Assembly: GCA_037176705.1 (NCBI GenBank)
Contig: CM073886.1
Location: forward strand, 8,950,501-9,014,500
Direction of reading: 5' to 3'
From: Molossus alvarezi
Taxonomy: Eukaryota; Chordata; Mammalia; Chiroptera; Molossidae
DNA length: 64,000 bases
This document shows positions 38,401-49,400 of this stretch, one piece after another. Made by a program: the position numbers and the translations under genes. The notes beneath the pieces are model-generated. The model was not told the origin of the DNA. It searched no databases and was given only the letters and a program-made list of their open reading frames with translations. The stretch's first letter is position 1. Every line of letters starts with the position of its first letter.

Positions 38401-38665
38401 TTCTGCGCTGCCCTTGCTGAGTGCGACCTGCCTTCACAGAGCACACGGGTCTTCTCAGCTCGACACGTCACCTGCACACCCTCCCAGGCTGTTCCCAACG
38501 CCAGAAAGAGCCCTGGCCAACTCCTGGAAGCCCTCCTGCCCCTGCCGGCCCCGCCCTCCCAGGTCACTCCGCTCTGGGGGAGCCCAGACACCAGGCTTCT
38601 ATTTGTTTCTTTTGTATAAAGCATGTGGGTTGGTTTGTATAAAATGTGGTTTGTTGTTGGTCTTT

Positions 38666-41600
38666 GGTCATTAAGACTTTCCCCAGCCCTGTGGCTGAAG
38701 ACAGGCCGGCCGATCCAGCCGCTGACACCAGAAGCGTCCAGGGCCTGCTTGCGGAGACGCTCTCCCGTTAGTGACGTTTGTGCAGTATGGTCTGGACTTG
38801 ATGTGTGTCACACACTGACCGTGAGGTACACAGCGGTCTGTTCCAGACCAGTCACAAAAGAACCTCTCATAAACCTTAAAAACAATACAATACTCAAGAA
38901 TATGTAGTTAAAACAAAGGTACCAACTAAATGTTAACAACATGTTTAAAACTCGGTGTTGAGGGGGTAAGATGTCCTGCTGGCGATTTCGCTCGCCAGCG
39001 TCTCAGCAGAAACCCGGCCTCACGTGGCAGCGATGCCTGCACTCGGAGCCCGTGGCGTCCTTCGCAGTAGCAGGTGCTAAGGAAACACTCCGTTGTTTTC
39101 CTTTCCACTACCGAGGCTCCTGGACTACTACTGACACTGGTCACCAGACTGCGGGGTGGGGGCGCACCAAGCAGTTGTGCAACACGAGCTGGGTGTCCTA
39201 TTGTGTACTTCAGTTCTGACACTGTCTCCCTGGAGTGTGTCAGATCCGAGCGTAAGGGCTCAGTCCCACAGGACTGTGGTGGGGGTCCAGCACGCTGACA
39301 GTAGTCTCGGTGCTGGAGGCTGGTGGGGCCATGAGAGGCGGTCACAGGAGGGGAAGATGGAGCAGGGAAGTCAAGGCCCGAGGGGAGTGTAAAAGGACGC
39401 AGAAGGCAGCTCAGTGCGTCTGAGACTGCAAGAGGCCAGGACGGGGTGAGGGCCGTGGTACGGGATAAAGTTAGGGTGTATCAAGGGTCCAGTCGGTGCA
39501 GGCTCTGAATGCCAGGTGGGCTGGCCCCCTTGGTTGTGACAGAAACCCAGCTCCGAGCAGTCTCAGCAGAAACAGTACGTGCTGGCTCTGTGACACCAAG
39601 GTGCTGGACGAGGAAGCCCAGGCTCGGGCCCGGCCGCCAGGCTTCTCTCCGGCCCTTCCACCCCTGCTGGTCTGGCCCTGGTTTCAGTCTTTCTCCTCTT
39701 GCAGGTAAGCCTTGTCCCCAGGGGAGGTGACCCCAGCTGGTCAGCTCCGCATCCTGCAGCACCAGGGCGACCTGCAGGCTCAGAAACCCAGGCCACCCTG
39801 GTAACTAGGAGAAGGGGAGATGGAAACGGTGGAAGCTGTAACCAGGCCAAAGATTTGAACTTGATCACAAAGGTCTTGGGACTTCAGAGAACTGAGCAGA
39901 GACTCGGAACATCCGCAGGAAAGCCGGCTGGTGGCAGGGAGGCGGTGGGGCGAGCTGGTGAGAGCTGGGTGGGCTGTGTGCAGAGGCCGGGCAAACACCG
40001 GAGCTGCTTGAACATGGCGTGGAGGGTCCCGTCTGGCACCATTAACAACTACCCACCCAGTTTTCAGAGAAGAATTTCCCCCAAGCAGCAACAGCACTGC
40101 AGCAGTGAGGCACACACCAGCAATGCCTCCCGTGCTCACGCGGCATGGCGGCTCCAGGGCCCCCGCGGGCCCGGCCTTCCCAGCTGCCCGGCTCCTGCTC
40201 AGCCGCTGTGGAAGAACAGGGCTCGTCTGGCATGTGCCGTGATTCCAACGTTGGGGACTAGAGCAGTTCATTAAAACATGGCACGGAGGCCTGGCTACCT
40301 CAAGTAAACCCCTTGTCAAATGGAAGACAGATGAGGTTTTATGTGCCCTCTGGGCAAGGCCCCAGTGTTGCTCGTAACCCAGCCCTGGCTTCACTCTGAG
40401 GAGTGGACAGATCAGCTTGGGAAAGAGCACCAACAGCTGTGCCCAGAGCCCAGGCAGGTGCTGGCACCAGAACCCCATGCCACCACCAGGCGTGGGCTGA
40501 GCCTGACGAGGCCCTGTCCCCATGGCATTTCACTGCCTTGGGGACCCCGTGAGGAGATCAACAGTAGGACACTGCAGAGTGATGAGTGCGATGAAGACGA
40601 CAGAACAGGGTCACAAGTTAAAAAGTGACAATGGGGGAGGGGTGAGTGAGGACATGGCTTTTTGATGATTGACATTTGCACAGAAGTCTGAATGACCAGG
40701 ATGCAGAACTGGCCGTAAGAATTGAGGCAAGAGCTCTCGAGCAGGAACAGCAGTCCTGACGCAGGAAAGCCCTGGCCTTGGGCGAGCAGCCGGAGCAGCC
40801 GGAGCAGGAAGAGTGGGAGGGGCGGGGGCAGGCGGGCAGGGGCCGGACTGTCAGCAGTGGGGAGGACAGGGCTGCTAAGCCAGGGAGACGCATGGTCTGC
40901 ATGCTGCCGTGAGGACGGCCTGAGGGGGAGACAGGAAATCCAGAGTGGCCAGTGTCACGGCGCAGCCAGGGCCTCCTGAGCACTGTCGGGGCGTCAGTGC
41001 GGCAGGGCCGTGGAGCACAGGCTGCACAGGGAGCGGGCAGCGCCCTCACAGCAGCCTTGAGTGCAGGCAAGGACGAGGGGATTGTGTGTACGGGTTTTGG
41101 GTGAGCCGGCCAAGCAGTCCTCAGGAAGTGCAGGTCGGTATCAGCACAGGGGAGACTGGGAACTGGAGGGCCAGTGTCCCCAGCATCAAGGTGCGCAGAG
41201 CTCCCCAGGTCAGTCAGGACTCAGCTGCACCTGCAGGGAAGACCCCGCCTCCCCTTGACCGGTAAGACCACCTGCCAGGACAAACAGAGCTGCCCTGCCC
41301 CTGGTCTGGGCGTTGCTTTGCTCTTAGCCCCTTCTTCGTGGACTGCATTTGGGAGTCGGACCTTTCTGCCGGACAGCAGCCTAGCAGTCCTGGAGGGAGC
41401 GTGAACCAGGGGCAGCCCCTGGACTGCATCCCGAGGGCCTTGGGAGGATGAATGAGAAGCTGGGGTTCGTGGATGGTGGCGGCAGTGCCGTAACTGAGGA
41501 GTGGGTCTTACCCAGTCGTTTCTGACTGGTTCTTGTGCTTTCCCTACACCTCTGCAGGCCTCCTGTCCCTCCCAAAAGATCCTTCTTCAGACGACTGGGA

Positions 41601-43257
41601 TGGCACCTGTTCCCTGCCTGACACATGACTGAACCCGCCACTGTCGTGCGCACCCACAGGCCTTTGCCATGAGCTGGCATGTGCCCTCAGAGTGCTGGGC
41701 AGGACCCCAGGCCGCTCACAGAGGCTCCCGCCTTCTCACTGCCCGGGAGGTTGGCGTGAGGGCTTCAGACGCAGGACTGCAGTCGGCAAGGTGAGCCTCC
41801 CACCAGCAGGTGTCATCTGTTCTCCATGTCCTAGATGCCTGCTCCACACTGGGTTTGGGGGGTGACCAGGCAGAGCATCCCCGCCTTCACAGAGGGAGGC
41901 CTCCCCACCACTAGTGCCCAGTTCATTCACTCTCTGCCTGGCAACAGCATCTTCAGTTTGTTCAGTTACCCCCTCCTCGCTCTCAGCCTGTGGTTTGGGG
42001 GGGCTGCCTTCCCCAGGGCGTGCCCCCGCCTCTGCAAGCCCAGACTGGAGCTGGAAGCCATGAGGGTGTTTGCCGAGGTGGGGGCACTGAGACCCACCCT
42101 CTTCCCCTGGCACTGGGCGGGGCGTGTGAGGCTGGAAGCACTGTAGTCATTTTGCTACCGGGGGAAGGAGATGGATTTTCTAGACCATCTTGTAGGTCCC
42201 GGCTTGAGCCAGCTCAATGACAACACCGCAGAGACAGAGTCTGGATGTTTGGTGACACTGGAACCACCAGGTCAAACCCCTCCTGAAGGGCCCCTCTAGA
42301 CAAGTCCTTCCTTGTTTAAGCCAGTCTGAGCTGCGTTTTCTGCCATAACTAATTCGGTCCTGGGGGAGAGAGACAAGGAATTAAAACAGTGTAGCAGTGT
42401 GATGACTCAGGAACGCAGAGATGGGAGACTGGGAGCTGGAGGGGGATAGCCCCGCCAAGACCTAAAGGGTGGGAAGGTATCAGCAGGCACCGGCAGGACA
42501 TGGGCAGAGGGGACAGGTGCGAAGGCTCAGGGGGAGCAGGATCTCACTCAGGAAGTGGGAGAAACGCAGTCTTGCTGCACAGTAGGGACGGGAAAGGCCA
42601 TGAGGTGTGCAGGGACCTCAGCACCTGGCCTCATGAACCCTGTGTGCCTGGACCCGAGTCCTTGTCGGCGGAGTCACTGGGGTCTTTAGCAGAGGCACAC
42701 AAGGCTGACTGGCATCATGGGACGGTCACTGTGGTAGCAAAGATGGAGCAGTGGGCAGCGTGGTGCCAGGGGCAGTGAGCAGCTGGTGCATAGGGGAGGT
42801 CAGGGGAAGAACCTGACCCAAGGCAGCTGTGGTGGGCTGCGGGCCATCTGGTAGATGGGCCTACAGGTATGGTGACAGGTTTGATGCAAGAGGCCAACCC
42901 CCAGCTGCCAGTCACAGCCAGGGCAGAAAGGCCCAGTGAGGAGAGCACACCTTCAGCCCCACCTGCCCGCCGCACCCCCACTCGGCCAGCTGCATCACGG
43001 GCCAGCGGAGAGTCCATCCTACGGGGAGGTCAAGGCCACGGCTCGCACAAGTCCAGGTTGGGCTGGCCAGTGTTGCTGGGACAAGTAACCGAAGCCGGAG
43101 GTTGATGGCAAGGCCACCCTGGGCTGTGCTGTGCAGGAGCCTGGCACCTTCACCTGCTGGGACCCCACCCTGGGCCCGTTATCAGTGAGCTCCAGGAAGC
43201 AGGGAGCGGCCAGGACGCAAAACCTCCCGGACGGGCGCACAGCACAGACCGAGGCTG
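38666..43257. other. Intergenic gap between KDM8 and NSMCE1, no gene
   Basis: GC-rich, with many open frames up to 247 codons on either strand. None has recognisable domains or splice context. L2-type phrases occur at about 40,640-41,000 and 42,420-42,780. The two genes' 3' ends are only about 4.6 kb apart. Confidence 0.45.
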
Positions 43258-43374
43258 CAGCGACTCCTCAGTAAGTTTTATTTCAAACCTGCTAATAAGT
43301 GAAATACAGCAAGAGGTGACGTACGAAACGTGAAACACTGCCGCCTCTTCCGAACAGCCTGCGCAGCACCGCAG
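43258..43374 (-). terminator. NSMCE1: NSMCE1 3' UTR and poly(A) signal
   Basis: A canonical AATAAA on the minus strand (43277-43282) lies 93 nt after the stop codon, so the 3' UTR is very short, about 115 nt. Confidence 0.75.
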
Positions 43375-43454
43375 CTAGTGCTGCCTGGATCGCAAGGACT
43401 TTCTGTTCGACTTGGAGAGTCCAGCCTCCCTGTCCTTGTCAGGGTCGAAGACTT
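43375..43454 (-). CDS. NSMCE1: NSMCE1 last exon (8)
   Basis: Acceptor TTTCTGTGTAG; two bases complete a Glu codon, then VFDPDKDREAG through KSLRSRQH and TAG (43375-43377). The basic tail is conserved. Confidence 0.95.
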
Positions 43455-46400
43455 CTACACAGAAACACCAGGGCGAGCCTGAGTGGCAGGGCCGGCCGCA
43501 CCCCGACGAAGCTCCGCTCACAGCTGCACCTGGCGTGCCAGGGCCTTGCTCTAACTGCTCACTGCTCACCCCTCCCCAGCTGCGAGGACAGATGCACAGC
43601 CTCGAGGGAGCTGTGGACGCTGCCCCCATGTCCCTTCCGGAGAGCTTCTGGGGAGAGAGCCTTGCCCAGACCAGGCTGCACATGCCTTGGAATTTCCACT
43701 GGGTTCTAGTGAGCCCTCTGAACTATGCAAACACGGCAGCCTTCACTGACCGAGAAGCCACTGACCCCAGGCTCTGCTCATGCAGACGCCGCCCGGCCCC
43801 CTCCCAGGGCTGCCTCAGTGCTGGTGCCATTCCTCCCAGCCCGGCCCCTCCACAGGCCAGGGGAGCCCGCGAGCCCCTCAGGGACACCAACCTGGTATGT
43901 CGTGGGGCCAGTAGTCGTTACAGTTGGGGCAGCGCGGCTCCGCATTTGACTTGAAATACTTGGCCACACACGGTGAGTGCATCCTGATCCCACAGGTCTC
44001 GCAGCTTTGGCCCTGAAAGAGAAGGCAAAGCTGCGGAGCCCTGCACACACCTCCTTGCTCCCGACTCCCGGGGACTTGTCCAGCAGGCCAGGTGTGTTTG
44101 TCTTCCGAGCCCCAGATGAATACTGACAACCACCCATAAGTCCTCAGTGCAGTGGGGTGTCTGAAAGAATTCCCACGAAGAAGCTCGAGTCTCCAGGCCA
44201 GAGAAGGCAGTGGCGCTGGCCAGGCCCCGCACAGCAGCAAGGCCCTGAACTCGGCTCCTCGCCCAGTGGGCATGAGGAGAGCTAGAACTTTTCAGAAGGC
44301 ATTGGGCAATGTTATCTCAAACGCTTTAAAAAAACACACACATACTCTCTGCCCCAGAAATTCCACTTCCAGGAATTCAGCCAAAGGAAGCAATCCCCAG
44401 GCACCCAAGGGAGCAGGTGCGAGGGGGCCATCAGAGTGTAGTCACCACTGCACACAGATTAAAGTTAAAGAGAAGGAACCCCAACGTCTACACTAGTTCA
44501 ACGGCTGTGAAGCCCTACGAAGTCCACAGTGTAAAACCATAGACAGAAAAGCAGCGATGCCCACGGAAGGGCGGTCACAGCTGCCAAGATGGCAGGTGCG
44601 CGGCCGGCGTCTGTAGTCTCCTGCGGAAACTAGCCAAGGGCCCCGGGACTACAGCAGAGGGCCAGGGGGGACAGGAGGTGCATTCATGTGGTCGCCCGGG
44701 ACATGTCTGAGGAGAGGCCCTCCTGCTCACGGGGAGGAGGCGACAGCAATGCCAGAGGCCTGGGCCCAGCGTTCTACGAGATGCCACAGGCCCGGCAGCC
44801 AGCGTGCCGCAGGGAGCCCGCAGCGGTACCTGGATGAGGAGGCTGTGGCAGATGTTGCACATCTTCACGGCGTCGGGGTACGTCTCCCGGATGTGCTGCT
44901 CCATCTCCAGGATGGCCCGGGTGTGCAGGGTGAACTCTCCTTCCTTCTGTGGGGACACAGCGGGGGATAATCGCTCAGGTCCTTTCCTGCTAGACATCCT
45001 GTTCCCTCTGCAGTCCACAGCCCAAGGCCCCTCACCACTGCAGGTTTTCACCAACCCTGGCCAACAGGTGGCCACGCTGGCCCCTTGGCAGAGCCTCAAG
45101 CAGGAGCTTAGGCAAAGACCTGGCAGGAAATCGAGTACCCCCACCCCATTTTCTTAGCGCCCCACTGCGCCTTCACAGACACGAGCCGCGCACCTGCACA
45201 GCAGCCCGTGTGCGCACCGTCACGGCCCACCTACATGAGGACACTGAGGCAGGAAGGGAGGCAGCCTCTCCACGGGCTGAACTCAAGACAACCCGCCCTA
45301 CTCCCAGAAATCGTATCAGATGCCTCCCAGGACTGCTGCCTGGAGCCTCCACAGGGACCATCCAAGATCACTTCCGGCCACGTCACTGTACAGACAAAGC
45401 TGGAAACCGTCCAGACAGGGCAGGGACAGGCCCTAAGTTACACTGTGGCGGCACTGGTGGTGAGGCCTCCAAGTTCCCAGGTCTGGAAATGGTCCAGACG
45501 CCATGTGACCTACAATCCCTGGGAAAGCCAGGAAGTGTGGGAAAACCCAAGGAAAGACAGCTCAGCTGGGCTGTCACCAAGTTACAGGAAAGAGGCTGGC
45601 TGAGGGAGAGCCAGCTCAGAGGCAAATGTCACCAAAGCCCCTTAAGTTTCTTTTGATTCCCAAAGTCAACCAGTGAACTGAGATGTGAATCTGTTAACCA
45701 TTTTTGTTACGTCTGAGCCTCTTCCCTGATGGGAGAGGGAGGTGTCTTGCCAGGAGATGCCACTGAAGACTGAAGCCGCCCACGTGCTTCTGTTACTTTC
45801 TATCTAATTTCCATAGCAAGCAAGAGCAATTTCTCCTATGTCTGACATTGAACACCACCCACCCTGGTTCCTGCCTCCACCCCCACGCTGAGTGCCGAGG
45901 AAATGTATGCTTGTGTGACCAAGCCCAGGAAGTGCATTTACTCCACTCCGGGCCACCAACAATGGGCCCAGGCGACCACCCAGAGAGATAGAGCACACGG
46001 GTGCAGAGCGTCGGAGCCGGAGAGCTGGTGGCAGGGAGCAGGGCGGGGACAGCAGGCTGTGGGTCCAGCCAGAGTGGGCAGGGGCACTGTGCCTCTCAGG
46101 TGTGTGGCCACAGTCCTGTGGCTACTTTCTTCAGAGAAGCTCCCAAATCCATATGGTGTCCATGTCCACAGCTACTACCATCCACCTTCACCTCCTAATT
46201 GCACTCAACCCACTCCTGCCCCTCTGTCACCCTCTCCAGAAAGCTGATCTCTGCAGGGCAAACTACCTTGTCCCCCTGCCTCAGCCCTTCAGGGCTGCCC
46301 CTATTCTTAGGCTGAAGAACCAATGACCTGTGCCCATCACGCAGGCTCACCGTGTCCCACTGTCCTCCTCAGTCCTGTGCTCAGCACGCTCTGGCCTCAG

Positions 46401-49400
46401 CTCCTTGAGCACCATGGCCCCTCAGGGGCACAGGGCTTTAGCAGAGGCTGCTCCGTCAGCCCTGGAGAACCTTCCCTGCCCCAGTGCCAGCTGCCTCCCG
46501 CACAGCCTTCAGCTCAGCTCAGTCCTGTTGAGGCCAGGCTCCTTTGTTAGTTATAATAAAACCATGTTTGCTTTCTATCTGTAAGCACTTCAGAGAGATA
46601 TCTGATTAATTTCTGGTCCCCCACCCCCACCCCTCACCGCCACCACCCCAACCCTGAGCGTCTGAGAGCAATGAGCTTGTCTGGCTTTGCTCTCCCGTGT
46701 CCCAGCACTCAACCCACGACAACATCTAGGAAGACTAAGTAGACCTGTTCCAGTTCAGAGTCAGGCTTGAGCCACATGTGCCTGAAACAGTGCCCAGTGC
46801 TTACCATTCCTGATCCTATTCAGTCCTGCGGGCGCGTCACAGGCAGGGCCAGGCGGCATGACCCCAGGCCCTGCAGCGATACCTTGCATATGACCACCCC
46901 ACTCAGGGCCTCCGACAGGCTGCACAGCCACCCTGCACCTCGTGCCCGATGGAGTGCTGCACGGGGCACAGGAGCAGGGCCCCAGGCACTAGAGTCTCCC
47001 ATCATGATGAATGAAGTGCCAAGGGGGCAATGTGCCCACAAGTATGAGTCTGTGTAAGATCCCATTTCTGAGGCTGAGGATCACGGTGCTGCCCCCAGAA
47101 AGGCTGGTCAGGTGACCAGCCAGCACTCACCACACAGACCCCCAGCTACTCCTCCAAAATGTCACAGAACTCATGGCAACTCTCACCACGCCAACCAGTT
47201 CAGAAAGCATTCAACCCTCACGGAAAAACACCTGACAGCAATCAACATCCAGTCTTCAGATGGGGAACAAGCTGAGGCGAGAAGCCACACGCCAGAGGAA
47301 ACTGGAGGAGTCTACACCGCCCCACGGGTTGGTTCCTTCCTCCTGTCCCGAGGGTGAGTGCCAGTCAACAGAGGACTCCCACCGGCCTGAGGGCTGCAAG
47401 AGGTGCACCTCATTTCTGCAGCGCGCCCTCCTTTCTGGCTCACAGAGCCTCAGACCCCCATCTCACCGGAGCTCAGAGCCGCCCCGAGAAGGGCAGCCCC
47501 AGCGTCTTCATTTCACTGAGGAAGAAATAGACAAGACAGGAGCCTGGACCCGAAACTCAAGTCCAACAGACCCCAGGGGCATGTTCTTTCCTGCTGCCCG
47601 GCCTCTCTGAGCACAAAGGGCTGGAGTCCAGGGTGAGCCCAGCGGTCACGTGGACACACAGGCCTGGAACCGCAGCGCGCTAACTCCCGAGCCCAGGCCG
47701 GCTGCGGAGGGCGTGCTGGGTGTGCAGTGGTTCGCTCTCGTAGGTGAGGTAACAGATGACTTCGATGTGTTTCTTTATGAATATCGGAATTTCTGGTATC
47801 ATTCTTTATAAGTTTTCGATAAATTCTGTCCCTCTGAAGCTGCACCCATCTTGCCAAGTCACCTATCAGCATTTCCCGAGTGCCCACACGTGTGACAAGG
47901 TAGAATGTGAAGAAGTTGTAGCCACTGCCTTGAAGAGCCTGGCCCAAGGACACAGTGAGGTCAATCATAGCAGCCCGAGGATGGTCTACATTGCCGAATC
48001 CACCCAGAGAGGAAGAAACACTGTGACAAAGCAACTGATGGGGAGCTGTAGTCACCTGAGCTGGGGCCTAAATAGGACTCTGCCACTTGCTGGGTGTGGG
48101 ACATCAACCAGACCACGGAGCTGAGGCTTGTCCAGCTAAAAAACAGAGCTAAGGGGTTCTTGGTCATCACAGGATGGCCAGGAGGACCCGAGGATGATAT
48201 ACACCATGTGCCCAGAGACCCTGGCACTCACTGGGAACTCCTGCCACCCCATGACCTCTCCAGCCACCTTCCTCCATCGGGAAAGCACCTCGGGAGCTGA
48301 CCATTTGCAGTCAGACTGCCAGGGACAGCCATCCCCTTAGAGATCAGTAACTGAACACTGTCACTGTGACCACCAGAGGCTCTCCCTGAAAAGGAAGCGA
48401 AGAATCGTGCCAGCCGTACGCCACAGACTCGGGCCCGTCTGCCCACCGAGTGGGGAAGCTGAGGGCCGAGCTGAGTCCTGCACAGACACAGGCACTCAGA
48501 GGGGTGGTGCTGTGGCAAACTGGGCAAGAGCGGAGCCTGCCTAGCTCAGGTTCCTTGAAAACACGGGTGCCTTTTGTGGGAGAAGAACAGAAACGTCTGC
48601 CCTGGCCGGTTTGGCTCAGCGTTTGGAGCATCGGCCTGCAGTCCAGAGACCCGGGTTCGGTTCCCGCTGAGGGCACATACCTCGGTTGCAGTTTGTCCCC
48701 AGCCCTGGTTGGTCGTGTGGGTGGCGACCACTCGATGTGTCCCTTTCACGTCGATGTTTCTCTCTCTCCCTCTCTTCCTCTCTCTCCCTCCCACTCTATC
48801 TGAACAAAAAATGGAAAAATGTCCTCGGGTGAGAATAAAAAAAAAAAGAAAGAAACGTCTGCCCTGCTCCAATCAGCAGAACCAGACAGGGGGTGTCTTG
48901 AAACTTGAGCCTGCAGTCTGGTCCTTCCACAGATTTCCACACTCCTCTCCAAAAGCTGGTCTACGTGTCCTCGTCATGACAGTGATTACATGACAATGAA
49001 GGCAATTCCTCTGGGAGCCAATCTCCAGGCACCTGACACACACCACTCATCCCGTCCTTCACGCCCGAGATGGATCCTGCTACTTCCCTCTTACAGACGC
49101 AGAACACAAAGTCACCTGGACCATGATTCAGGCCTGTGTCTGATGCTACTCCTGTGCTCTTAACCACTGTACAACACTGCCTCACAGTCTAGGGACCAGG
49201 GCTCAAATCCTGGAGCCTCCAAACCGGGCACAACTCCTGGCTCTGCCATTGGCTGTAGCCCCTGCACAGATCACATGAGTGACCAGGAAGCTCTAAATCC
49301 CGCTCACAGGGTCACTGTGGGCATCAAAGCAGATAAGGGACCTGAAAAGCTCAATGGACTTCAGTTGGCTACAACACGGCTCTGAAACAAAACAATTATG

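Larger units (their letters stand above)
37541..38665 (+). other. KDM8: KDM8 3' UTR (extent inferred), built partly from repeats
   Basis: It contains a MIR (37,755-37,925: GTGTGATTTGGGGCACGTGT, CACCTGTAAAATGGAGC) and two decayed antisense SINEs. There is no AATAAA nearby. Variant signals TATAAA occur at 38615 and 38638, the second followed by a GT-rich stretch (TGTGGTTTGTTGTTGGTC), a plausible cleavage site near 38,660. Confidence 0.4.

Noticed and set aside
39780..40523. 247-codon minus-strand open frame between KDM8 and NSMCE1
   Set aside because: GC-rich intergenic sequence, no domain, no splice context, overlaps open frames on the other strand.
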